Under the pieces are notes generated by a model, which was not told the origin of the DNA, searched no databases, and saw only the letters and a list, made by a program, of their open reading frames with translations. Below, one piece after another: positions 16,835-25,451 of a DNA stretch of 27,209 nucleotides. The DNA is taken from the NCBI GenBank assembly GCA_964411985.1, contig CAYPNF010000088.1, forward strand, positions 1-27,209. Direction: 5' to 3'. How positions within the stretch are numbered: position 1 is the stretch's first letter; every line of letters begins with the position of its first letter. The position numbers were made by a program, and so were the translations under genes. The stretch is from CAYPNF01 sp964411985. GTDB lineage: Bacteria > Verrucomicrobiota > Verrucomicrobiia > Limisphaerales > J093.

Positions 16835-18987
16835 TTTGCAATATCGAGCGGCTCAGCTTTTTGGTCAACCCTCAGCTTTTTTGCCGCATCTTTCTGCTGG
16901 TAGGCTTGGGCGATTAATCCAAGCCCCTGAGGTTCCTCGCCTGCAATCCAAAGTGCTCCCGGGGCTCCCAGCGCCAGGAATGTGGGGAGATCGCCGTACT
17001 TCGCGGCTCCGGGGAGAAGGTCGGGATTATAGATGTTGGACACTCTTCCGAAGCGAAACCCCTGCGTCTCCACAACGGTTTTCCTCAAGACTGGGCCCAA
17101 CTCGGAGAACGCGGCCGCGAGCCATCGTCCCGACTCTCCCATCGCCACCGCATCGATTTTTGCCTCTCGATACTCTCCCTCCTTCAAGCAGGCAACAGCC
17201 GTCAAGATGTCCCGGACTCGCCAGGCGAAGACGGTTGGGTTATAACCGAAGGAATACGCTGCCGCTTCGCGTGGGTTTTTCACGCGCGGCGCAGTTTCCA
17301 GCGGTTTACCGTCCCTGAGAGACTCGCCCTGGTAGAGGAGGTCCACCCCCAACACGGCTACGCCCTCTCCCAGGAGCGCTCCAATGGGCGAGAGGGGATC
17401 TCCCGAGGCTTCGAACAAGCCCTGCTTGCCTTGGGAATGCAGCCAAAGCACGACGTGCTTGGTCGGTTTGGCGGGTCGGAGCAACACCGCAGGAAGTTCT
17501 TCGTGGGCGGATGCATATCGAATCAGCCCCGTCTCTTCCTCATAGCCCTGGCGGTCTTTCTTCCCCGTCTTCTCCCACGCCACTCCTTGTATCTCGCCGG
17601 CCGTGCGCCCCAGCATCACCGCAACCGCCCCTCCCATAGTCTTACGCCATAGGCTGGGATCCTTCTCCATGGTCTCCAGTTGCGCGCTCGCATCCTCACT
17701 CCACCACCGCAGTACCCGTTTCTCGAATTCCGGGCCAGCCGCTGGCTTCGGATGGGTTTCATCCCACACGGTCATCTCCTGCCGGGTGAGTCGTTGGAAA
17801 TCCTTTTCCAGGACAGGGTCCGGCAAACCCAGGTGGAAGTGCCGGTTGATCCAGCCATACATGGCGGTGCGGCTAACATGATTGTAGTTGTGTTGGAAGT
17901 GCTCGCCTCGCTTAAGCATCACATTCTCGGGGGCGCCCAGCATGGCATAGAGTCTCTGCAATTGCGGAAAGCCCTTCTGCGACATCTCCTTGGTCCAGTC
18001 GTTCGCCGAGGTCATTCCCAAGGGCTTCGGAGCGAACAGCCCTGCGAACTCCACATTGCCGGTGTCCACGCGCAACCCGCTCGCATTCTCACACGTGCAG
18101 CCTCCCTGCATGGCGGTGGAAACCATCACCGCCGGGAACGCCACAGTAGGTCTTGGATCGATCGCGCAAAGCAGAAACGTCTGCGTCCCTCCGCCACTGG
18201 CGCCGGTGACCGCGACCCTCGTTGAATCCACCTCCGGTAGTCCTAGCACAAAGTCCAGCGAGCGGATGGAGTTCCAGGTCTGGAGTCCCATGACGCTCTG
18301 GAACCGGGATTCGGCTTGCGGACTGAACAACCCCCATTCCTTGTCCAGATTCATCTCCGGGCGCTGCTGCTTGAAGCCGTGGGCGATCTCCATCCCAATC
18401 TGCTGGCTGTCCGCGTACCCAATCATGTCGTAGTGAAATACCACACAACCCATGCGTGCGAGTTGGACGCAGCGGGCTTGCAACGGGCTGCGGGCCGCGT
18501 CCTCAAATCGCTCCGCACCTTCCGCCAGTTCCCGCCGCACCTCTCCCTCGGGGGTCTCGAGGAAACGGCCGTTGTTCCAATGTCCATGGGGGCACAGCAC
18601 CGCTGGGGACTTGCCTCTCGCCTCTTTTGGGCGATAGAGACTGCCGGTCACATAAAAGCCAGGCATGCTTTCGAAGAATACCTTTTCGACCGTGTACTCG
18701 CCGCGATCGACCTTGCCGTGGATCACCGGGTTGAGAGAAGTCCGGGTGGGGAGTGGCCACAAGCCCAACGTAACCAGGAGGTGGCGCTTTACCTTTTCTT
18801 TCCTGAGCTCCCATTGGGTGACGGAGGCGGGTGGTTCAAAGGGGAAATACCCATCCAGATCCTTCAACGGCTGCAAACGCGCGTCATTCGGAAGTTGACC
18901 TTCCGGCAGGGCCCGGATGGGTTCAGCCGAGACGGTCAGCGCCCAACAGAGCGAAAAACCGACTGCAAGAGAGTACCTGAGATTCAT
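16816..18987 (-). CDS. large exported acetylxylan-esterase-like alpha/beta hydrolase, two hydrolase domains
   Basis: This 723-residue protein has a Sec signal peptide (MNLRYSLAVGFSLCWALTVS, cleavage near SAEP). The first domain shows LLVTLGLWPLPTRTSLNP, AVLCPHGHWNNG and the nucleophile elbow VTGASGGGTQTF (Ser264), with a candidate catalytic His in the GEHFQHNYNH region; this resembles AXE1/acetylxylan-esterase-type enzymes common in Verrucomicrobia and Planctomycetes. The second half repeats the fold: VVLWLHSQGKQG, AVLGVDLLYQGES and VAMGESGRWLAAAF. Whether the second domain is active is unclear. An ATG at 19011 exists in frame but would put eight residues before the signal peptide, so 18987 was chosen. 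It sits 36 bases after the isomerase-like gene and overlaps pcm by 19 bases, forming a likely three-gene operon. A role in removing acetyl groups from plant or algal polysaccharide is inferred. Confidence 0.85.
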   Translation of the reverse strand: MNLRYSLAVGFSLCWALTVSAEPIRALPEGQLPNDARLQPLKDLDGYFPFEPPASVTQWELRKEKVKRHLLVTLGLWPLPTRTSLNPVIHGKVDRGEYTVEKVFFESMPGFYVTGSLYRPKEARGKSPAVLCPHGHWNNGRFLETPEGEVRRELAEGAERFEDAARSPLQARCVQLARMGCVVFHYDMIGYADSQQIGMEIAHGFKQQRPEMNLDKEWGLFSPQAESRFQSVMGLQTWNSIRSLDFVLGLPEVDSTRVAVTGASGGGTQTFLLCAIDPRPTVAFPAVMVSTAMQGGCTCENASGLRVDTGNVEFAGLFAPKPLGMTSANDWTKEMSQKGFPQLQRLYAMLGAPENVMLKRGEHFQHNYNHVSRTAMYGWINRHFHLGLPDPVLEKDFQRLTRQEMTVWDETHPKPAAGPEFEKRVLRWWSEDASAQLETMEKDPSLWRKTMGGAVAVMLGRTAGEIQGVAWEKTGKKDRQGYEEETGLIRYASAHEELPAVLLRPAKPTKHVVLWLHSQGKQGLFEASGDPLSPIGALLGEGVAVLGVDLLYQGESLRDGKPLETAPRVKNPREAAAYSFGYNPTVFAWRVRDILTAVACLKEGEYREAKIDAVAMGESGRWLAAAFSELGPVLRKTVVETQGFRFGRVSNIYNPDLLPGAAKYGDLPTFLALGAPGALWIAGEEPQGLGLIAQAYQQKDAAKKLRVDQKAEPLDIAKWLLED

Positions 18988-19023
18988 AGTAATCCGGTCC
19001 GTTGAGGTCACGATGTTTGCTCG

Positions 19024-19959
19024 CTAACACGCGAAGATGCGCCTGACGTATTCCTGGCTGCGCCGATGGTTGTCCACTACGGACCTGGTGATCTTGGTCC
19101 CCTGTTCCAGGGCTAGCTCGATTGTATAACGCGCAGGGATCTTGTGGCGGTGCACGAATTGGGCGATCTCCAGGTAGTCAATATCCCCCCGGTCCAGATC
19201 CTCCCACCACACTCCTCCCCGGCTCTGTCGAAGGTGCCAGGTAACAACCCGGGTGGCGTATTCCTTCAACGCATCCATGGGAGCCAGTCCTCCGCGGTAA
19301 ACCCAATGGACATCGAAACAGAAATCAACCGTCCCAGGCTTGGTCTGGCGAAGGTTATAGTGAAACTCGCGGGCTTGGTTCACCATTTCCGGCGTGTGAT
19401 TGTGGATGGCAAGGCTCATCCCGATGGCCTTCAGCCCCACTCCAAGCTGAGTGAGAGCAGCAGCTTGAGTTCGCAGTTCCTCATCCGTTTTCTCTCGCCC
19501 AATGGGGTCTGGATTGCAGACGAGGATGGAGAAACCCGCCGCTTTGGCAACCCTGGCCCCTCCCAACAGTGATTCCACAGCCGCGGCGGATTTCCCAGGC
19601 TCATGCAGACGCCCGCCGGTGTACAGGCTCAGGGCACACATCCCGCGCTCGCGCAGCTGGTCGGCAAAGCGCTGCATGTTCTCCGGACGCGCCGCATCGA
19701 ACCAACCTTCCGCATAGTCGAACCCGCAATCGCGCATCGCTGACAAGGCCTCCGGCAGGTTCGCGGTCAGGTTCTTCTTGTCACGATCATAGTATTGGCC
19801 CCAGCCATAGAGCTGGGTGCCCACGAGCGGCTTAGCGGGTTTGGAGGTGCTGGTGCTGGTGCATCCTACTAGCGAGCTGGCTGCAGCGAGCGTGGACGTT
19901 CCGGCCACCTGCAAAAGAAATTTGCGCCGATCCAGAAGACCATCGGAGAAATTGTGCAT
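19024..19959 (-). CDS. Tat-exported lipoprotein of the sugar phosphate isomerase/epimerase family (xylose isomerase-like TIM barrel)
   Basis: The 311-residue protein opens with a twin-arginine signal (LLDRRKFLLQVAGTSTLAAA, Arg11-Arg12) ending in lipobox LVGC (Cys33), so it should be folded first, exported by Tat and lipid-anchored. The rest is an AP-endonuclease-2/xylose-isomerase-like TIM barrel: ALSAMRDCGFDYAEGWF, KAIGMSLAIHNHTPEM, GTVDFCFDVHWVYRGG, VVTWHLRQSRGG and ARYTIELALEQG. His and acidic residues in the strand ends are suited to metal binding. The family isomerises, epimerises or dehydrates sugars, and its members are common in PVC carbohydrate loci; the substrate is unknown. A GTG at 19974 is an alternative start adding five residues. 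Confidence 0.87.
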   Translation of the reverse strand: MHNFSDGLLDRRKFLLQVAGTSTLAAASSLVGCTSTSTSKPAKPLVGTQLYGWGQYYDRDKKNLTANLPEALSAMRDCGFDYAEGWFDAARPENMQRFADQLRERGMCALSLYTGGRLHEPGKSAAAVESLLGGARVAKAAGFSILVCNPDPIGREKTDEELRTQAAALTQLGVGLKAIGMSLAIHNHTPEMVNQAREFHYNLRQTKPGTVDFCFDVHWVYRGGLAPMDALKEYATRVVTWHLRQSRGGVWWEDLDRGDIDYLEIAQFVHRHKIPARYTIELALEQGTKITRSVVDNHRRSQEYVRRIFAC

Positions 19960-20126
19960 TCCCTTGGGTACCACGCGAGTGCAGGGGAATCAAGCGCGCT
20001 GCCCAAGAAATGTCTCTGCCCAAGAAAGGAAATGTTTGGGAAAACCTGCCTTTTCAGGATTCTCCTATCCCTCGCTTGCCTGAGCCTCAGTGGGAAAAAC
20101 AGGAGGCTATCGGTGCCAGGCCCGGG

Positions 20127-20714
20127 CTACTTCTTTTCCGAAACCCCAAGCTCCTTCAAGCGCTTGGCTACGTCGGAGCCATGGGTCGCGGTCTGCACAT
20201 CTTTATCGATCGCCAGGATCTTCCCGTCTTTACCGATGTAGAAAGTCCAACGTTGCGCCACGGGCTTCTCCGGATGCTGGGTTCCATAGGCCGCCACCGC
20301 TGCCTTGCCAGCATCACTTAGCAGGGGAAAGTCCAATCCAAGCGATTCGGCGAATTTCTTGTTTCCCTTCTCTCCCTCAATGGGGTCGAGACTCACGGCG
20401 AAATACACGGCGTCGAATTTGCGGATCGCCTCCCCATTCTCTTTCAGGGACTTGCACTCCAACGTGCACCCTGGCGTGAACGCCCGCGGAAACCAAGCCA
20501 GAACCACGGCCTGCTTGCCCTTGTAGTCACTCAGCTTGTAGGTCTTTCCATCCGTTCCTGGCAGGGAAAAATCCGGAGCGGTATCCCCGATCTTCAGATC
20601 GGAGGCGTGGGTGGGCAAAGCTGTGGATGCCAGCAAGGCGAGAGTGGCGCAGAGTACGGCGGCAAGGAGAGAGCGTCGAGCGACGAAGGTGGAAAGTGAT
20701 AAGAACATATTCAT
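20127..20714 (-). CDS. exported peroxiredoxin (AhpC/TSA, BCP/PrxQ-like)
   Basis: This 195-residue protein has a signal peptide (basic VARRSLLAAVLC..., cleavage near THASD) followed by a thioredoxin-fold peroxiredoxin: IGDTAPDFSLPGTDGKTYKLSDYKGK, VLAWFPRAFTPGCTLECKSL and RWTFYIGKDGKILAIDKDV. Such enzymes reduce peroxides, here probably in the periplasm. The peroxidatic Cys is Cys83 (TPGCT). The second Cys is Cys87, giving CX3C instead of the CX4C of E. coli BCP. A TTG at 20774 is in frame, but ATG 20714 (or 20708) fits the signal peptide. It is 167 bases ahead of the isomerase-like gene on the same strand; that gap shows no clear terminator, so co-transcription is possible. Confidence 0.9.
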   Translation of the reverse strand: MNMFLSLSTFVARRSLLAAVLCATLALLASTALPTHASDLKIGDTAPDFSLPGTDGKTYKLSDYKGKQAVVLAWFPRAFTPGCTLECKSLKENGEAIRKFDAVYFAVSLDPIEGEKGNKKFAESLGLDFPLLSDAGKAAVAAYGTQHPEKPVAQRWTFYIGKDGKILAIDKDVQTATHGSDVAKRLKELGVSEKK

Positions 20715-20730
20715 ATACCAATTAAACCAC

Positions 20731-20759
20731 ATTCTACCACAATCCACAGTCTCAGCAAA
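20731..20759 (-). promoter_or_regulatory. possible promoter of the peroxiredoxin gene
   Basis: On the minus strand TTTGCT (20759-20754) is followed after 17 bases by TAGAAT (20736-20731), five of six matches to the -10 consensus. Transcription would start about ten bases before the ATG at 20714, leaving no room for a Shine-Dalgarno sequence; none is visible. Confidence 0.4.
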
Positions 20760-20894
20760 TGCGAGCTGCAGCAATTATCGGAAAGTTATTGCACTGAATC
20801 GCTTGCGTTGATTGTGGCGGTTTTGGTTTTGCCGTTTTCCTGGGCACCCAGACCCGGTCGAAAGTGCCGTGCCGAGGCCGAAGGGATCCTGGTT

Positions 20895-20921
20895 CCACCG
20901 CCAATGGCTGGACTCCGGTGG
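20895..20921. terminator. stem-loop downstream of the GH9/beta-helix genes
   Basis: CCACCG (20895-20900) pairs with CGGTGG (20916-20921) around a 15-base loop that contains a further CCA/TGG pairing. A T5 run follows at 20927-20931 on the plus strand, whereas the genes that end here are on the minus strand. It may still help end minus-strand transcription. The gap 20775-20954 shows no gene. Confidence 0.25.
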
Positions 20922-20954
20922 CAGGGTTTTTCGTCAAATGAGTGCTGAGATTTG

Positions 20955-22874
20955 TTACCGCGCGGAGCCTGCGGGCGTTCCTGGTTTGGCGTCGCCTTTA
21001 CCATGGGCTACGTACGGAGTCGTCGATCCTTCGCCCCTGCTAAGGGCCCTTGTCTCGCTGCCGCGGGTTTCTCGGATGAGGCTCACAAACGGATCGCCCG
21101 AGTAGCAGACCTCGACAAAGAAGGCGAAGAAGCTGGAGTTATCGATCACGAACATGGGTGCGAGTTTGCCTGCGGTGGTAGTGTAGCTGAAACCGCCAAG
21201 CACTTCGCTGCGTCCACCACCACGCATGTCGAGCAAGGTGCCACCGCGCTCGGTCTTGTAGCCTAGAATCCAGAGGTCACCTGCATCGTTCACGAGATGG
21301 GTTCCCTGATTCTCGATGTTGAGCTGGCGCGCCCAGACGCGCTGGCGGCGCAGCCTGAGGTCGTGAGTGACCACGTCTTCGAGAAACAGTTCGCCACCTT
21401 CGGACCGCGGGGTGAACTTGAGATCGCAGTCCGACACGCTCCGCATCACCAGCGTTCGGCAGGTATCCACTTCCAGACCTCCATGAATGTTGGCGAAGTG
21501 CTCGAGGGTCACCACCGGCGCATCTCCGTCCACAAGACGAAAATCGGGGTGGAGCCCGATACCATAGTTGATCATTCCGCCAAGCCCCGTCATCCGGCGC
21601 ACCTTGCCACGGATGGTCACCGCGGAGCGCAGGTTATAGCTTCCGGGGAGGAAGATCGTGGTCGCGCCCGAGTCAATCGCTTTCTGGATCGCTTCAGACG
21701 AATCTTGCTTGCCGTTTGGATCCGCTCCAAAGGCGTCCACGTTGGCCCAAGACTTTGGATCGGCCCAGGGTACCTCCGGCGTTTCTTTCGCCGGCAGGCG
21801 CATGGAAGTCCCCGCTGAGGGAAAGAGGCTGGTGGGCGGGTGGGACACGTACTCCGTGATATTCGGTCCCTTGCTGCCCGGTCTATCCTCTCCCCTTAGG
21901 CGATAGGCGGCGGCAAAGTCAGGCGTGGCGACGTCGGCCAAGGCCCGACTGTAGCCGGTGGTGGTAATGTCCCGCAGGAACATCCGCCCACCGTTGTAGT
22001 TGACGAGGGCGGGCAGGTCTGGGGCGGTCGCGCGGCTGGTTAGCTTCGCTTCGACCAAGCAGAGCGTGCCATAGCTGCGCAGGGCCGGCACGACATTGTC
22101 ACTCGTCAAACCACGGATGCTGACGGTCTGCCCTTCGTTGTCGAACCCGAACTGCGTCTGCCCACGCAGCGCGATCAGCTCGAAGGTCTGGCTATTCACC
22201 GAGTGCGCGGTGGCGATGCCGCGTCGAAAGCCGACAACCTCGCAATGGCGCACCAGCAAGGGGCCATTCATATCGCGGTGCGCTAGGTCGAGTCCCACCG
22301 CGCCGCTTCCTTCGCCGGCAACGAAGCGGCAATCGCGGACCGCACCGGAATTATTGGAATAGAACTGCAATGCCGTGGCGCCAGGGTTTCGCGCGCCGAC
22401 ATCGAACGTAAGGTTTTCTACGTAATTGTGAAACCAGTCTGCTGAGCCGAAACCGCCGCACCACATGATGGACTCTGGGCGGGCTGCGTCGGTGAAAGTG
22501 CCGTCCTTAAGGCGGATGATGCTCAAGTCGCGATGCTCTCCGCACACCATGGTGTGGCCCCAGTTGTCACGACCGTTCCACTTCTTCGGCCAGGTCAGCG
22601 TGCGGCTCACCAGGTAGGTGCCTCTGGGGAAGAAGAGGACCTTGTGGCGTCCAACGTTCTCGTTGATAGCGCGCTGGATAGCCTCGGTATCGTCAGCCAC
22701 GCCATCGCCCTTCGCGGAATAGGGCGGTTGCGTGACATCGACCACAAACGGTGTGGTGGGGTACCTCCTCGCAACCACAGGAGCAGCGGCCAAGCAAGGG
22801 ACGAACTGCAAACCCATGGCGCCTACCAGGGACGCCACCAGGATACCCGTGAGTCGGGCGGAGATGCCTTTCAT
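20955..22874 (-). CDS. exported double beta-helix protein (pectate-lyase-3 / GH55-like)
   Basis: This protein of about 639 residues has a signal peptide (MKGISARLTGILVASLVGAM). Two separate pectate-lyase-3-type beta-helix openings are visible. One, near residues 40-85, reads PPYSAKGDGVADDTEAIQRA then VLFFPRGTYLVSRTL. The other, near 370-420, reads NVDAFGADPNGKQDSSEAIQ then TTIFLPGSYNLRSAVTI. Two right-handed parallel beta-helices in tandem is the architecture of GH55 exo-beta-1,3-glucanases, so that family is a reasonable suggestion. GH28-like or polysaccharide-lyase function cannot be excluded and no catalytic residue was assigned. The annotated start is ATG 22874; a TTG at 22895 is in frame. 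It follows the GH9 gene by 42 bases and is probably co-transcribed with it. Confidence 0.8.
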   Translation of the reverse strand: MKGISARLTGILVASLVGAMGLQFVPCLAAAPVVARRYPTTPFVVDVTQPPYSAKGDGVADDTEAIQRAINENVGRHKVLFFPRGTYLVSRTLTWPKKWNGRDNWGHTMVCGEHRDLSIIRLKDGTFTDAARPESIMWCGGFGSADWFHNYVENLTFDVGARNPGATALQFYSNNSGAVRDCRFVAGEGSGAVGLDLAHRDMNGPLLVRHCEVVGFRRGIATAHSVNSQTFELIALRGQTQFGFDNEGQTVSIRGLTSDNVVPALRSYGTLCLVEAKLTSRATAPDLPALVNYNGGRMFLRDITTTGYSRALADVATPDFAAAYRLRGEDRPGSKGPNITEYVSHPPTSLFPSAGTSMRLPAKETPEVPWADPKSWANVDAFGADPNGKQDSSEAIQKAIDSGATTIFLPGSYNLRSAVTIRGKVRRMTGLGGMINYGIGLHPDFRLVDGDAPVVTLEHFANIHGGLEVDTCRTLVMRSVSDCDLKFTPRSEGGELFLEDVVTHDLRLRRQRVWARQLNIENQGTHLVNDAGDLWILGYKTERGGTLLDMRGGGRSEVLGGFSYTTTAGKLAPMFVIDNSSFFAFFVEVCYSGDPFVSLIRETRGSETRALSRGEGSTTPYVAHGKGDAKPGTPAGSAR

Positions 22875-22916
22875 AGGACGAGTGAGATTCTTCAAACCAA
22901 TGCTCTGGTGTTCTTG

Positions 22917-25208
22917 CTAGCGCTGGAATGACTCCGGGGTCTCCCCTCCCACGCGCTGACCTCCCTCGTATACCGGTAATCGGGGGAGAAGTCGAGCCTC
23001 GGGTCCCAGACCTGCGTGGGACCAATCGTCCGCGGAGTCCCAGTCCGGGGCCCACAGCTTCACGGATACTTTTCTGCTACCCTGCTGCAAACCGCCAGGG
23101 TAAAGAACCTCGGCGGGAAAGGCTACTTCGGCATAGGCCGTTCCCTCATCGCGCCCACGGTGGACCGCGATTTGAGCGCCTGGCACGCCCGAAACTTCGG
23201 CGGTCACTTCAGCCAGACGGGCCGTTCCATCGAGCTTGAAGTAGTAGCGGAACGACAGGTTCGTGCAGACCTTGGCTGGCCATCGGCTGCGGTTCCACAG
23301 GGTTGCCTCTATGCGCAGGCTTTTTGACGTCGCCTCGATTTCTTTCGCGGAAACGAAAAACTCCCGATCCGTGGAAAGCAGATCCAGGGAATTATTGTGG
23401 ACCTCCTTCGGGGGAAAGCTGTTTTCGGCCAAGGCTTTTCCAGCGCTCATTCCTCTTGCGCACAGCATGGCGAGGCTCGCAGTGAATCCGGCATTGTAGT
23501 CAAGGGCTACTTCATTGAACTGGGAGTCCATCACCTCTTGATAAGGTTCGTCCTTGGTGTCCCAAACATAGCCCTCCTTTTGAACCACTTCTTTGCGGTT
23601 GGGGAACTGGTAGAAGAAGTCCTCCTTAGTTGTGCCAGGCACCGGGAGCCATTTGCGCCGGCTTACACCGAGAAATACGTCATTGTGATCCGGGCCCGCG
23701 ATCAGCGCTCCGTATAGGACATGGCGGTTCGTGCCGCGGTCGTCCGCCTTGCCCGGAATGAAATGCTCAAACCCCGCCCACGCACCGTAAGCGCCACGAT
23801 GGTGAGGGTGATTGAAGGGTTGTTGGCCGAAACCAACCAGGTAACTTCGGCCGTAAGGATTGGCGCCTAACGCATAGTCCACCTGCCGCTTGGCTTCGGT
23901 AAAGTAGAGCTGCCGGAGTTCGGCGTTGGATTTCGACCCCTTCCACCAGGTGTTGCCCTTCAAGGGAGGGGCTTTCTCCACGTGTTCGCTGTAGTAAAGG
24001 GCGATCACTGCGGCGTTGTTTGCGTGACGAAGGCTTCCGTATTCGTGCGCATAAGCCTCGCGTAATCGCAGTCCACCGGGAGTTTTGCTGTATTCGCCAA
24101 ACCGGCAACAATAGAGCTGCAGGTCTGCGTGAAATCGCTCGTCGTCAGGCGCCAGCCGCATCAAGTTAAACGCAGCCAGCTTGGCAAAGTTCCCCGCGCC
24201 ATAATCTTTCCACCAATCATGGTTGGATTCGGCTTTGTACTCCTTCTCATAGACTTCGCAGGCGATTTCGAACCATTTCCGAGTGCCTTTCGGGTTCTTG
24301 GCCTGTTCAGCACGCTGCATCCATGAGGCGGCGGCCACGATCTTGTCGAACGGCGCGGCGCGGTAACCGGTTTCCACCACCTTGCCATCAGAGCGCAACG
24401 CCTGGGAGCGAGCCTTCTGAATCTGATCTTTCTCCGCCTGGGGGAGCTTATCCTCAAGCACCGGGCCCGCGTGGGCGCGAGCAAACAACGTGAGTTTGCC
24501 CGCTCGATCCAGGAGTAGATCCGCGAATTGAACGCCATCGAAGTCCGTGTAGCCGCGCTTGCCCTTAAGCACTCCGGCGTGTTCGCGGATGACCATGGAG
24601 CTTGCGGCCATGGCGGCGGCCATAGCAGCGGGAATGTCGCCGCCGGGACTCTGGCGGTTCAACCGGAACGTCGGGCGCTGGGTCATCAAGTGAGCGACCT
24701 CTGCCGATGCCCACATGGAATGTACGTTGGGCGACTCCACTCCTTCGCGCCCCCCGCACCCAATCACCACCTCGAGGTCTTGTGCCGGATTGGCCGTTTC
24801 CGGATGCAAAACGCATTTCAAGAAGTAGCGATTCACGTGGATCAGTGACTCCAGGAGTTCGTCCATCTGTCCCGTTTGCAGGTAACCTTCAGGATGCTCC
24901 ACCGCAGACCAAGCCAGCGTCATAGCGGCGAAACTCATCGTGAGGTTGGCGGTCCAGTGATCCCCTGCGTCGAACCACCCTCCGCTCAAGTCTAATCCCA
25001 GGTCTTTGCCATCCGTTAAGCAAGCCGGTCCTCGCCACTCCACCCGGTTGTTGGGAGACAGCGAACCCGATTGCTGCGCCTCATAGAAGTAGAGGGACTT
25101 TTGCAGTGCCTCAGCATAGTTGAACCCACTCGAGTCAGCTCGCGTGGCAAGGCCAAACAAGAGGACCGCCCAGACCAGACGGCCCAAGAAGAGGATGCGA
25201 AGGTTCAT
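22917..25208 (-). CDS. glycoside hydrolase family 9 (cellulase-type) with CBM3-like C-terminus
   Basis: This 763-residue protein has a signal peptide (MNLRILFLGRLVWAVLLFGL). The GH9 signatures are present in order: FNYAEALQKSLYFYEAQQSG, LSGGWFDAGDHW (base pair Asp80/Asp83), then NPYGRSYLVGFG and HPHHRGAY. These lead to GALIAGPDHNDVF and NEVALDYNAGF with proton-donor Glu566. GH9 enzymes cut beta-1,4-glucans with inversion of configuration. The last 140 residues (FFVSAKEIEATSKSLRIEA, LSFRYYFKLDG, WAPDWDSADDWSHAG) resemble a CBM3 module, as in the known GH9-CBM3c arrangement that favours processive cutting. The ATG overlaps the stop of the upstream remnant ORF (ATGA), so translation may be coupled. 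Substrate could be cellulose, mixed-linkage glucan or a related glucan. Confidence 0.93.
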   Translation of the reverse strand: MNLRILFLGRLVWAVLLFGLATRADSSGFNYAEALQKSLYFYEAQQSGSLSPNNRVEWRGPACLTDGKDLGLDLSGGWFDAGDHWTANLTMSFAAMTLAWSAVEHPEGYLQTGQMDELLESLIHVNRYFLKCVLHPETANPAQDLEVVIGCGGREGVESPNVHSMWASAEVAHLMTQRPTFRLNRQSPGGDIPAAMAAAMAASSMVIREHAGVLKGKRGYTDFDGVQFADLLLDRAGKLTLFARAHAGPVLEDKLPQAEKDQIQKARSQALRSDGKVVETGYRAAPFDKIVAAASWMQRAEQAKNPKGTRKWFEIACEVYEKEYKAESNHDWWKDYGAGNFAKLAAFNLMRLAPDDERFHADLQLYCCRFGEYSKTPGGLRLREAYAHEYGSLRHANNAAVIALYYSEHVEKAPPLKGNTWWKGSKSNAELRQLYFTEAKRQVDYALGANPYGRSYLVGFGQQPFNHPHHRGAYGAWAGFEHFIPGKADDRGTNRHVLYGALIAGPDHNDVFLGVSRRKWLPVPGTTKEDFFYQFPNRKEVVQKEGYVWDTKDEPYQEVMDSQFNEVALDYNAGFTASLAMLCARGMSAGKALAENSFPPKEVHNNSLDLLSTDREFFVSAKEIEATSKSLRIEATLWNRSRWPAKVCTNLSFRYYFKLDGTARLAEVTAEVSGVPGAQIAVHRGRDEGTAYAEVAFPAEVLYPGGLQQGSRKVSVKLWAPDWDSADDWSHAGLGPEARLLPRLPVYEGGQRVGGETPESFQR

Positions 25209-25423
25209 GACCTGGCAAAGACATTGATCCAATTGACATGTCCGACGCGCAGCGCTTCTTGCCATCGTTGTTTGTTGAACCTAGCTCCAACCCCGGGCAT
25301 ATCGGCGGCGGTGCGACATTCCAGGTGGACCTGGCGTGCGGGAAGAGGGGCAGGGGAGTTGGCCACATCAACTGCGGCCAATCCGGCAACAAACAAGGCG
25401 GCGAGAAAATGGAACGATTTCAT
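25205..25423 (-). pseudogene. 5' remnant of a secreted glycoside-hydrolase-like gene, abutting the GH9 gene
   Basis: This 72-residue ORF has a signal peptide (MKSFHFLAALFVAGLAAVDVA) followed by QVHLECRTAADMPGVGARF and then WQEALRVGHVNWINVFARS before a stop. This reads like the N-terminus of large secreted glycoside-hydrolase-like proteins that continue with a C-H-H-G motif (GHL6/beta-galactosidase-trimerisation-type proteins, recalled from the family, not searched). Here the frame ends just where that motif should begin, and the next bases belong to the GH9 start (ATGA overlap). A deletion that removed the rest of the gene is the simplest explanation. The alternative is a genuine small secreted peptide that couples translation to GH9. 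It begins 28 bases after lacI. Confidence 0.6.
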
Positions 25424-25451
25424 GACTGGAAGGGGTGCATGTTCAAGGTAG

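Noticed and set aside
20083..20108. Inverted repeat AGCCTC/GAGGCT after the peroxiredoxin gene as a terminator
   Set aside because: The T-run (minus strand) falls inside the 14-base loop and not after the stem, so it does not have terminator form.
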